In this document: positions 24,575-43,086 of the stretch, one piece after another
Layout: each line of letters opens with the position of its first letter
Position numbering within the stretch: the stretch's first letter is position 1
NCBI GenBank assembly: GCA_013365325.1
Contig: JABVXV010000002.1
Location: forward strand, 744,001 to 808,000
Length of the DNA stretch: 64,000 bases
From: Dipetalonema caudispina
Lineage: Eukaryota; Nematoda; Chromadorea; Rhabditida; Onchocercidae
Direction of reading: 5' to 3'
Notes under the pieces: model-generated
Told to the model about the DNA's origin: nothing
Seen by the model: the letters and a program-made list of their open reading frames with translations, nothing else
The model's database searches: none
Program-made: the position numbers and the translations under genes

Positions 24575-27500
24575 TATTTCCGGTATATTAATTAAAACAT
24601 ATTGACGTCTAATGATGTAAATCACTCGAGAAACATCATTCAGATTTGGTAATGATACACTGCTTAGGTTCCTTATTCAAAATTGAAAAAAGTTTCACAT
24701 TTTCACTGTTTTTTGTCCTCAAAATTTCTTTCTCTTGAAAAATGTTATACCTTGAAGAAGGGAAACATCCTGTGGATAGCTTTTTGAAATGTGCCAGGAA
24801 GAATTCTTGAAGTTGGTCTTCCTTGAAAGCAGGATGGTTCTGCTTGGAGAAATGAAACACTTAGAGAATTATATGGATTATTATGAAAGAATTCTTCATA
24901 ATATTTTTTTTTCTTTGCAACCCGTCAATTTCAAGCTTTGCCTGTATTCGTGTATTGAAATAACCACCAAAAAAAAAAAGAAAAAAAACGCTGTTTATTA
25001 GTAAACAGTCATTAACGATTGGTACAAAAGATCTAGCTTTTCAGAATCACGAATGAATAAGTCCACTTGTCTTTCATTCAGCATGAACTAACTTTAGCGA
25101 CCAATTATTTACGAGTAAATGGCCTCTTCTAACTAGCGGTCACTTAATTATTTTTTTACCCCACTTCAGTACTGATAAATTGTAGTTTACTTGTTGACTT
25201 ACTTTCATTAACTAAAGAATGTGAAAAATCTACAGCAAATTTCAAACTTTAAGTGAACCTATAATAAATTTTTGGCTTAAATTATTCAGAAGCGCAACTT
25301 ATTGCTTACAATCAGAAAATTACTTTGTGGGCAGAGTCGAAATCATTTACTATTTGACATTAGAAACTACGCTGTTTTGTCTGCTGATGGACTGGGTTTC
25401 TTTTTTGCCTTCGGGACAGTAAATGCTATTCGATGGCGAACATTCATAGAAACAGTTAATACCTGATTTTTATCTGTCAAAGTTCATTTCTTTGAAATCT
25501 TTTACCAAACGATGACATTTTCCTCCAAAAAAAGCCTTTTCCTTTTGTATCCAATTATAATTTGGGAGACAATGGTCTTACATTTGAATTTCGGTTCCTA
25601 TATCATTTTAACGTTCATTTTTCATTTTTCTCTTTAAAAACTTTCAAACTTCTTGTAGGTTAAAACAGTTTTTCAAATTCCAATCCGTGAGAAAAAAAGC
25701 ATGTTTCTTTGGGAAACGATTTCATTTGTGGTCAGGGAATCCAAGATAGCTTTGACAGATCTTTCTTAGTTCACTAAATAACAGTTTCTCACGCGATTGT
25801 CAAGTATTCTTCATGAAATCCTTCTGTAAATTCACGTATTGTCGCAAAACAGAGGACATCTACTTCAAGACCTTTTCAATGTTGCGGATATCTGGGAAAT
25901 AGATCAAATATTTTTTATATTTTATTTCTGTTTTATTTTTTCACTTTATGAATTCTAGGTACTGTTGAGCACATGTACTAAGCACTCGGAGTCTCAAAAT
26001 CTAATTTGTAGTTTGGAAGTGAGAATTGTCTCATCATAGTCTCTTGTCTTATTATATCATTATTAGTTTCACCATTTTTATCCTTGCAAATCTTCCCTTC
26101 CTTATGAATACCTTAGTGTCATTACTATTTACACCATCATCGATTCCATCATTGTCATCAGTTATATCAATAATTTACTGTAAGACATACTTAAATTGAA
26201 GGATTTTTTCATTTCTGACTTAGTTTTCCCAAGGTTTGCAAGGTATTTTTAGAGACCTAAATAAAGCAAAAGAATGAAGCGAGAAGTGAAAAAATGGTTA
26301 AAAATGTGAGAGAGGATTAAAAAAGTTCTTATTTTATATGGTTTGCACAAACCGTTAGATGTTACTAGTGGGGATTTTAGAGGTCCATCTTTCAAGTTCC
26401 AAAGTTAGTGAGGTACTTTTCATCTTCTCCGATAATTATTGTATCATTACATCATTTCCTGTATTTTTTTTTATATTTTCATTTAATAGTCAACTTTAAA
26501 TTTTATGCTCTACGCAACAAGATAACTTGCTAATATCGAATCACTGCCCTAATGTCATTATTGTGATTTCCCTTCCGCTATTATATTGCATTTTTCTCTC
26601 CAAATGTGCTGAAGTTCTGGTCTCAGCTCAGTCGTTTCATGCGACATTTTTAATTTTATATGGGTCATTGAAAGTAGGAACCCAGTGAGAGCAGAACATA
26701 CAGAACATACGCACTTCTTTAAAATAAAATTTCACACATTATTACTTTTTAAGTTTTTATTGATTCCAAACACTCGTGAACGACTCCGTAAGATTGGAAC
26801 TAGAAGTGTAACTTGTAATTTTCAAGGTAGCAGTATTTTTTCTCATTATAAATGTGAACTAGTGATTATGTGGGCGTCAAGAATTGATTCAAAAGGTAAC
26901 AATTGGATAGAGTTGGATAACTAGATTGAATGAATCTGCATCGCGATGAGAGGATTGCATGTACGGCACATTTCCAAAAACTATATATTTTTTAGTTAAA
27001 TTAAAACGTCTGGTGCAGAGCTGTTGCATAGTTTTGAGAAGTGGGGCGGCTATACTCCAGAATGGACAAAGCAGCACTACAAAATACGAAGTCATTAGAA
27101 ATGCTACACGATGTTGATAACTTTCACAAGATTTGTTGGAAGTGTTCATTTCATTAGGCATTCTTTCACATTGGCATGCTTGGATTCCTCAGTGAACCGT
27201 TTGACACTATTTAGTGTTGCTGGGTTTTATGACGAAGAATTTACCTCATTGTGTAGTAGTAGTCTTAAAATTCAGCAGTTTTTCGTTAGATACTATGGAA
27301 TGAACTCATCTGAAATACCTTATGTTTGGATATTATGAGACAAATGTTTGCTTTCTCCAACTTATTTGTTTTGTTACGACAGACACTGAAATTAGTGGCA
27401 GTTATGCAAATTAGAGAATTTGCGATTGTTGTCTAGTTTTGTGAGAAAACAGCACTTTCGTAATCGCTAATATTGAAAACAGTGTTGGTATTTGCAAGAA

Positions 27501-28368
27501 TTATTAAGGTAGGAGAATTTCGGCCAAACATTAAGACATTCATTAAATATGTGGAAGTTCATAATATTCATCTAAAATATTTCCGATCTTAATAACTTCC
27601 AATAATCTCTTTTTTGCGTTTTTATTTAGTCATTATCTACCGTTCCTAACATCGCCGATGATAATAGGTAACTAATTCTCTTTGCTCCATTTTCATAATG
27701 AATAGCTTCTAATAAGTCCATAAAGATTTTGAAAAGAATTTTATAGCCAATGTTTTTGCTCATAATGATCCTTGTAGGATTTACTAACCAATACTTAAGT
27801 AGTCACATCTTGTAACACGGAATATAGACATTACGTTTCTAGGTTATAGATATAATAAAAGTTTAGATACTTTCTGACGAGAAGTGTGGTACTTACAAAC
27901 ATCAAGGGAAGGGAGGTAACATAAATTTTTTTTCCATTATTCATTTTTTGTAAAACTGTATTCATTCGTGTTGTTTAATAAAGCTATAATATGAGGACTG
28001 GTACTCGTTTCCTTATCAGATATCTATTCTTAAAGTAGAGTTGGCTTGTTAGTTCTCAATATTTATGGCATCGTTTTAGACGTCTCATTTAATTTTTATT
28101 GTTTTACTATTTCATGAGTAGAATCGTTTGTGTGAATGTTCACCTTATTTATTCTTTATTCAATGTTTTAATGCGTAACGGATTTTCCTTCCTTCTAGTG
28201 CTGAGTATCATAATCCGGTTCAATTCGCATCTTTCAGATTTTTATATCACCAGTCTTGTCGTTTCGGCTATTCTTTCATAATATTCTATGGTTTCTTGAA
28301 GTTCTTTCTTGTTTTGTACTGGAGGTTTCCGGATAATTTTGTTGGCTGTATGTTTTCTGCAAGTGCAG
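22605..28368. other. Long gap or 5' intron territory before AMPK gamma
   Basis: No gene is firmly supported. A candidate pair of small exons exists: one near 23740-23770 encodes MSFVVPPSSM before a GTAAGG donor, and the other starts about 23890 in Ser-rich sequence. Neither joins in phase to the 28.4-kb exon with the sites I can see. Because the AMPK gamma gene lacks a visible start, its first exon(s) may lie here. A run of about 33 T at 24539-24571 is also present. Confidence 0.5.
24539..24571. repeat. Poly-T homopolymer
   Basis: About 33 uninterrupted T residues. Such length may mark an old reverse-transcribed insertion's poly-A tail on the minus strand or simple slippage; no flanking element was recognised. 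Confidence 0.9.
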
Positions 28369-31300
28369 TTCTACGAAAGGTACTGTACAGGCGAGGTGAT
28401 GATACCAATATAAACGAGGAAGATTCCGTCCGTGAAAAAGGATCCGTTTTTTTGTCATGGTCAAGTCAACAGAATAATTCTTTTGTTCATGCTAATACAC
28501 AGCAACCAAATTTTGGCCAACTAAAATTTCGGTTCCGGAAAAATACTACGAGGAATCCCTCATTGGAATATGACAGATCACCTTCCGTTTCGAATAATTC
28601 AAACAGTGTTGGAAAATTAAGCGGTTCCTTGAATATATCAAAACATAGTTGTATCGCTTCCCTTAATTCTGCTTGTACATTGTCAACGATCTCAGCGCAT
28701 CTTTCACTTCGACAGTTTCGGAAAACTTCTGCTCCAGTCATTCGTTTGTCCCCCGACCTCTTCATTACTAGTAAATTTGAACATCCAACCGTGTACGATT
28801 TTGAAGGATGGCATTCAGCTGCAAAAGATGGTGAGTTTTTATCATCTTCTAGTTAAAATTGTGAATTTCAGAATCCATTTAACTTGTCGTCCGAGCAGTT
28901 ACCACTATACCCTCCTTACGATGGAGCTACTCCCGAATTCTTCAAAGTTATTTTCGGTTCGCTTTCCTTACTTCTATCCATTTTCTTCATATTTTTAATA
29001 GACTGATGGATTCACTTTCCTGTATTTTAGTTTTATTATTTTCAAACTAGTCTTCAAGAAATATGAAGTAGAATTACAGAAAGTCAGGATGCTGTTTATT
29101 CATCGTTTATGCGCGCCCACAAATGCTACGATTTAATTCCTATAAGTACGAAATTGGTGGTTTTTGATATTGAACTACCGGTTAGATTATTTTTCTTTAA
29201 ATTTCAAAGTTTTAGTTACTTGGCCTTCAATAATTTAAAGATATTTCATTTTCAAAGTTATATTTCCTTATTTCCTTAGCTTAGCAAAAGTTATAGAGTA
29301 AACGTTTCTAAGACACAGATAGATGCATAAAAAAATTCTTGAATTTCAGGATGAAATTAGTTATTGAAAAAATGCAGATAAAAAGAAAATAATAAAATTG
29401 TATTTGGTGTAGGAATCCGTAACTTTCCTGGGTATTATTAGTTATAACCAACCTTTGTGGTTTCTGACGAATTTCGATATCTTTTTCATTTTAGTTTGAT
29501 AGCAGTTTTTTGGTCAAAAATTCCATTTGTAAATAAACTACATTTACATTGATTTATTTTTCGATTAACTGGAAGAACATCTTAATTTTTATTTCCTTTA
29601 TTTTACTGATTCATTTTGTAATGTTTTAGTCATGACGAAAAATGACAAGAACAATCCTTTTCTATTTTACAATTGCTCTACAGGTGAAGAAAGCCTTTTT
29701 TGCTCTTATCTACAATGGTGTTCGGGCAGCCCCTCTATGGGATAGCAAAAAGCAGGAATTTGTTGGCATGCTCACTATTACTGATTTTATTCGAATACTT
29801 CAAAAGTATGAATGTTTTCTATTTGTTATGGGAATGTCGCAGCATTTTGAAGAGCTAAAATCCATAAATATTATACTTTTCGGATTTCGTTCACTAAGAT
29901 TTCGTCTTTTCAACACTTATTATTGTACAAACACCTGCTATTGCAAACTGTATGAGTAGAACCATATTCGATTTTTACCTTTTATAGGATTTTTTATGAC
30001 TTTGCTGTAATGAGCTATGTTCTTTTCCTATATTTGCAACCACATTGTTTTACTTCTACGTATTTACTGTGGATAGAGCATTTGAAATGTGTCCCAGAAC
30101 ACCACACTTTGAAAATTTTCATGTGCTCTTTTACATAGATAGTGCAACCCTGAAGTAAGTATATACACAAAATACACAGTACTGAATCATTTTCTTTTTA
30201 CGAAAACTTTATAGGAGAATGATGGGATTGCCGAAAAATTCAAATTGGTTAGCTATTTCATATTAGTAACGATTCTGAGACACACCTGTATGCTAACCTA
30301 ACTTTTACGTATTGGCTTTTATTAAATCATCATTTGTAGATATTATATAAAGAATGGTTCAAAAAGTGAAGGTATACAAGATCTTGAAAAACATAAAATA
30401 GCAACTTGGCGTGAAGAACTAGAACAGGATGGTCATTTGAAACCACTGGCGGCCATTAATCCTTCTGAAAGGTTTTCAAACATTCTTTATCGAACATTTT
30501 AATTTTGTCATATTTTTTAATTGCAGACCTCAACTCGAGTCTTTTATTTTAAATTTTTTTCGATACTTTCATTTGAAAAGAAATTTGTTTAGCCTTTTCC
30601 AAGCAGTTCAAGCTCTCTGTAAAGAGAAAGTGCATCGTTTGCCAGTGATGGAAGAATGTACTGGCAATATCGCTTTCATTCTTACTCACAAACGATTGAT
30701 GAAGTTCCTTTATCTCTATGTTGGTTTTTCTACTATTTATTTTCATTTTCGAGAAATTTCATGAGAAGTTTGAAGTTTTTTAATACCTTTGGTTTGAAAT
30801 TGAACTTAACTGTTTTTGATGTAAGAAATGATTCGACCTGAGTGCCTAAGCCATGCTTTTTTTGAACTTTTGAAAAGTTTATTGGGAATAACTTGATTGA
30901 AATTTGAACTGGTTATAAAAAATAAAAGTCGTCACAATAATCTTTTGTAAGATTGGTTTTCATGCCGTCCTAGATTTCCCTGAAATTTCTGACAAACATT
31001 GAAGAAACTGACGGATGTATTTAGATGATTGATCTGCCTCGTCCATCGTTCATGGAGAAGACACCTCTTGAGCTGGGGATTGGTACATGGAATAATGTTT
31101 TAACGATTACTCAGAATACTCCACTGATAGATGTTATGGATATATTTCTTTCTAAACGGGTGTCTGCTTTACCTGTATTGGATGAGAACGAGAAAGTACG
31201 TTGTATTTCCGAAAATTCAACTTGGTTGAAAGTTTCAGTATCTTCTTATCTTACGATTGTTTTTTTCTTTTATTGGGATCGTTATCATGGTAGGCTTATA

Positions 31301-32214
31301 CAGTTATGTTGAAGATATTTTTGGTGCCTCACATCATGAGCCTGGTAAAAATTCATGGAGAATAATTCAGCGTACTAAGAAATTTGACTAGGACATCTTA
31401 CAGGTTGTCGACATTTATGCTAAATTCGACGCTATAAATTTGGCAGCTAATAAATCTTATATTGATTTGGATGTTACAGCGCGGGAAGCTTTACGGCATC
31501 GTGTTGATGTAAGCCCCGACTTTATCATTTCTAGCTAGAATTTTTTTAAATAAATGGAAATCCAGCAAATTTTTTAAAAGAATTCAATTTTCAGTGGTTC
31601 GAAGGGGTACGCTGTTGTTCATCTGATGATTCACTAATGACGATTGTAGAAAAAATAGTTCGTGCCGAAGTACATCGATTGGTGGTTGTTGATCACGATA
31701 AGAAAGTGATAGGAATCATTTCGCTCTCAGATATATTACGCTTTTTGGTTCTAGAACCACCGATTACACCACCTGGGAGTAAGATGTTTTGTTATGTATC
31801 TGGCCAGTTGTGCGGGTGATTTGCGGGTTTAGAGAGTTATTCGGTTCGATTGATCTATCGAATTTCATTTACTTTGGAAGGAACTACAGAATAATTGTAG
31901 GAAATTGGAAGTTAAAGTAAATCTTAATAAAGTAATATTTACATTAAAATTGCATGATATAAGATAGCGATATATTGGCTCGTTTGAAATTCGATTGCAA
32001 GGATAATGTTTTCGAAACCATTGTTGTAGCACAAGAGAGTTCTCATTTCATTACTCTCTGATAAGTTAGACAGTTGCTTCTGTCTTAGATTAGAAGTATC
32101 TTGGCTACTCATTACAACTGTTTAGTATTTAACCATAATAATTTAGATGATAGTCCTGACTTTGCAATGGACGATGTAATTGGAAGTAATGATGATGAAA
32201 CACGTTGTTCGTGA
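28369..32214 (+). CDS. aakg: AMP-activated protein kinase gamma subunit
   Basis: The regulatory subunit of AMPK that binds AMP/ADP/ATP in paired CBS (Bateman) domains and reports cell energy state. Exons: about 28369-28830, 29080-29180, 29684-29805, 30340-30471, 30593-30719, 31025-31195, 31404-31508, 31595-31778 and 32147-32214 (TGA). All junctions from 28830 onward agree in phase and give a core of about 336 residues, close to the vertebrate gamma1 length. Signatures include [38 protein letters not shown] with TITDFI (CBS1), [19 protein letters not shown] (CBS2), [26 protein letters not shown] (CBS3) and [19 protein letters not shown] (CBS4). The first exon adds about 150 Ser/Asn-rich residues, as in long gamma2/gamma3-type isoforms. 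Its acceptor (28368 or 28390) and the true start are not resolved. An acidic tail follows CBS4. Confidence 0.93.
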
Positions 32215-33162
32215 AGTAAGATTACCTCGAACTTATTCAATGATAAGAGGAGGTCGCCTTATTCTTCAAAATCTGTATTCGTAAGCGGTTTTCTCTTAGC
32301 TTCCTGTAAATATTGTTTTCCGTTGCAGTTTTTGTAATAGATTCAATACATATTACTGTTGCATCTTATGGCACCCATTGATGAGATTCATTTGTATTAT
32401 GGTGCATTCCCATAGTTCTAGTCTCTTCACCGTCGCTTCATTGCAGAGGTAGGAGATTTGATATTAGTTGAGAATTGCGAAGCTCAGTCGTAGGTGCCTG
32501 CCAATTGCTTTCTTCGTTATCTTGGTTAAGAATTTAATAGTGGTCGATTCATTGAGATAAACATTTTGACTGTTTCGTATTTTTTGTTGTTGTTGTTTTT
32601 CTTTTTTTTTTTTTTTTTTTTTTGTAGTATTGATACCGTAAAACGTCAATTACTTTCACCATCATTTTCCATTTTAGGTTTCTTTTACTCTAAATACGTG
32701 TCTTCCAGCAATGTGTTTTTAGAAAATTTCCAGTGATTTCCTTTCTATGCATTTTCACCACTTTATGTAGTACAATATAATTTGGATTGTTTGAGACGAA
32801 TTTATCGCTTATTGCCTTTTTGCACATTCTTTACACTTTTCAAGTTAAGTAGTTGACTTAATTTCCATGCGAGAAAATTTTATGGAAACTGAAAATGTGC
32901 AGAAGTATCAGATCGATGAGTGGTGGTTGTATTCTTTAGGGATTATTTAAATAACTTACCATTATGTATATTTATACATATGCGCGTTTGTTTTGTGATG
33001 AAGGATAATGTATAAAGTTCGGGTCCGTCTCACTTGATGATAAAAACCCAGTTGTAGTGCTGTTATTGTTAGGGAATATTCAAGACATAAATGAAACCAC
33101 CGGGTCTCATTCACATCGTGTAATTCCAAGTTTGTTGTGCTAATTTTCCTATGTTTATTTCA

Positions 33163-33168
33163 AATAAA
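33163..33168 (+). promoter_or_regulatory. Possible poly(A) signal for AMPK gamma
   Basis: AATAAA about 950 bases after the AMPK gamma stop. Distance is long for a nematode 3' UTR, so assignment is tentative. Confidence 0.35.
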
Positions 33169-33442
33169 CTTATCGTGTTACTGCTTTGTATTGCATATAT
33201 TTGTAGTCTGTCGAAAGAGGAAGTTTCTCCTCTTTTTAAATTACTTGGAACTTCGGGCACTTCCATAAGCGAGAGCAATATAAATAGGAAATCAAGTGCG
33301 GAATTAATGAAAGAAACGTGGTAGTTCTGTCGTCCTTGGTTAAATTCGAATTTCGTGTCTGGATGTTTTCATTAATTGTTGTAGAAGCCTTATTAAGTTC
33401 CAATAAATTTTTCTAGTATTTAATAAATTAAAGACAATATAT

Positions 33443-33515
33443 CCTTTGAGAAAAGGATTTGGAATTGAAATGATAGAAAACCTTTGATAAAAGGGTTTGC
33501 AATTGTAGTAGAAGA
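33443..33515. repeat. Imperfect tandem repeat with small hairpins
   Basis: 33443-33480 and 33481-33515 both begin CCTTTGA.AAAAGG, itself a small inverted repeat, followed by .TTTG.AATTG.A.T and a purine-rich tail. Two hairpin-forming units in tandem sit in the AMPK gamma to PRP40 spacer. Confidence 0.7.
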
Positions 33516-33893
33516 TGGCTACTTTATCAGAAAATATATTTTATGCATATGTTGGCGTGGCGAACCATCGAACTGATAGTTAAGATACCGGTAATTAATT
33601 TCGGGAGCATCTTAAATCAGCTTTCTCATTGGTAGTTAATTAGCATGCCGTGGGATTCGTCTTAAATGACTGGTTTTTATGTTAGCAAGAAAGAAATTAT
33701 AGCGCTGCAAATTTATGTAGTTTTCTTTCGACTATTTTCTGGAAACGGCGCAATAATAAAAATTAGATATCACTGTGGTTGTAGAAGGATGGAATGGGTG
33801 CGGGGTTGGTTGAAGGTAAAGTAATGAGGTCTCAAATTTGTTTATATCTAGTGGAGACCCCATAAAGCTAAGAATGAAAATCCTGGTGGAAGC

Positions 33894-40735
<6,842 letters not shown>

Positions 40736-41562
40736 TCGTATTTATGGCGTACTTTGAAGATCAGAGGTACACGAGAAAGGATTGAAAAATAAGGATTTAT
40801 ATTGTGAAAAAGTTAAAAAAAAAAGGGAAAAGAGGGGTAGGATTTGTTAGAATAATTGCAAATCTGAGTTAAAGTCGAGTAGTTATGCACAAAAATTGCT
40901 TTACTATATTTCACTTTTTTTTCTCTCTTTGTTTTTAGACGGAGATGAGATTTCATATTTTAATTCATAAAAATGTACATTGATTTTATACAGTGATTGA
41001 AACTATTTGTTTTACTCTTTTCAGCTCGTATAAAGATTGCTGTAATAGCATAACGTGCTCTGTGTTTTACTATGCTTGTTTTTCAATGGGCTATAGTTTG
41101 ATTTTGTTGATTGTTAATAAATGTTCAGAATTTAAGTTTGGCCCTTATAGCGTACATATAGTTATGGTTTAACCGTATCTATAAATAACTGCTGTACTTA
41201 CTATTTTCTGACCAAAATAGATAATAACTGCTGGTAGATAGATTTTAGTCTGTTTTTTTAGAATTGAAAAAAGTTTTTTATTGCTCCCAAAAGATTTGTG
41301 AAAATTTGCACTAAGGGCGTTAGAATTTGTCATAGAAGCAGAATAAAAATCGGAGTGAAGACGAAAAAAATAGAAAAATGAAAGGACAGGAATAAAATTT
41401 AGGCGAAAAGGATTTAAATCAGAGCATGAGTTTGGGGAACTCTCAAATAGTATCGCTCAGTAGAATAATTGGAGAATAAGATAATACGTACAATTCTACT
41501 AATTAATAATTTGTTGTTTAGCGTTTTCACTTTCCTTGTCATTCTCTAATATTGAACTAAAT
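40736..41562. other. prp-40 3' UTR and spacer
   Basis: No coding sequence seen. Contains the likely prp-40 poly(A) signal and the trpp-3 upstream region. Confidence 0.6.
41116..41121 (+). promoter_or_regulatory. Likely poly(A) signal of prp-40
   Basis: AATAAA 381 bases after the prp-40 stop, followed within 15 bases by a T/G-rich stretch. Confidence 0.5.
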
Positions 41563-43086
41563 ATGTCGAAACAGACCAAATTCCCGATGGGGATCGACTC
41601 GAAGAAGGTATATTCTTTTTTAAAGTCAAAGGCAATTCGAGGAGTGGGAGAGGAGGATCGGCAAGGTAAATCAGATAAAGATGATGTTAAGCTATGGTTG
41701 CGTGGTGCAAGAATATATTTTACTGATGCATAGTATATATATATACACCTATTTATTTAAGAGTATTGAGTTATCAGTTAACTGCATGATTATGTTTTTG
41801 CTCGTAATTGGACATACTGAGCACAATAATTCCAGGGCTTAGTTTGTGTAAGGATGCATTTTGTTCCGTTGAAATTATATTGAAAGGACAGTAACGCTAT
41901 GTTTGCCGTTAGGATAATTCATGTTTTCTTAAGTGTTTTCAGATCAGCGGTGAACTATTCACTCTCACGTATGGCGCTTTGGTGGCAGAACTTCTCAGAG
42001 ATTTGGAAAGTCCTCTGGCGGTTAGTTTCACAAGTTGCTGTTTTTGTCGACAGTATCGACTTTTTCTCGTTTATAATTGTTTCTTTTTTTAGAATTTCTG
42101 TTTCGACTTATAATTCAAAACAGTTGCAGGTTAACCGGCAGCTGGACAAGATGGGCTATAATATAGGATTACGATTAGCCGATGATCTGCTGGCAAAGAA
42201 TTCTCAAATTCAGCGTTGTACAGATATGCATCAGGTTGCTGATGTGCTCGCAAAAGTTGCTCTCCGCAGTTACCTCGGTGAGAATGACAGTTTGGAAAGT
42301 CCTCATTCACTTGACATTACCGAAGCGTCATAGCTCTGGATTCCACATCCGTTTTTGTGCGTTGGCATATTTTCTATGAAATCTTCACTTCAAATAATGT
42401 ATAAAAGTGGATTTGATCTGTTTTAGGAGTAACTGCGCAAGTGTCAAACTGGAATGCTCGTAATGACGAATTTTCTCTCATCCTTGAATCGAATCCTTTA
42501 GCAGAATTCGTTGAAGTTCCATCTGAGTTAGCACAAGATCTTAGGTAATATTAATTTCTGTAACACTTATTTTCTGCTTGGCAGTTTTATTGTTGATACG
42601 AGAAATTTTTTAATGAGAAATGAGACATCTGCGATGAATACTTAATAGATAGTTTAATGGATATTGCATTGATCTTTGTCAAGTCTGCGTGCATATTTGT
42701 TACTTTCATGCATTAAACAAAAATGCATCGGAATTCATGTCAGAAGCCTTGTCCGGTAATGACCAGGATGACAATCATTACCATAAGTTTAACAAAGCCC
42801 ATAAAGCAAGACGAGAGGATAAACTCAGTTCATTCTGAGTTAATTTTCTTGATCTAATTGGAGGAGAGAGGGACTGGAGTGTAGGTCAGATTTTCTCAGT
42901 TTATTTTTTGTGAAGTAATAAATTTTAAGGTATTCACAAATACTTTGTGGTGCAATACGAGGAGCTTTGGAAATGATGCACATGGAAGTGCAAACATTTA
43001 TTGTGCAAGAGCAGAGTCAAAGTGTTGAGATCAGAGTGAAATTTGTTCGAATATTGCAAGAATCAGTCCCGCCCGGAGATGATTAG
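41563..43086 (+). CDS. trpp-3: TRAPP complex subunit 3 (BET3)
   Basis: Core subunit of the TRAPP tethering complexes that activate Rab1/Ypt1 in ER-Golgi transport; peripheral membrane. Five exons (41563-41607, 41943-42020, 42130-42277, 42427-42544, 42930-43086) join in phase and give 181 residues, the family's usual size. Conserved landmarks are GELFTLTYGALVAELL, QLDKMGYNIGLRLADDLLAK, RCTDMHQVADVLAKVA, the LILESNPLAEFVE strand, SQILCGAIRGALEMMHMEV and a C-terminal basic strand VEIRVKFVRIL. Cys71 in IQRC corresponds to the palmitoylated cysteine of BET3 (family knowledge). The tail ends PPGDD. Gaps to the neighbours (0.8 kb and 2.3 kb) argue against a tight operon. Confidence 0.96.

Larger units (their letters stand above)
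32215..33893. other. 3' UTR and spacer between AMPK gamma and PRP40
   Basis: No further coding sequence. Contains a poly-T run at 32602-32623, an AATAAA at 33163-33168 and a two-copy repeat at 33443-33515. Confidence 0.6.

Noticed and set aside
28487..28765. 92-codon minus-strand frame that looks protein-like
   Set aside because: It lies opposite the Ser-rich AMPK gamma exon, which joins the CBS core in phase. Reverse reading of Ser/Thr codons explains its Glu/Arg/Phe composition.
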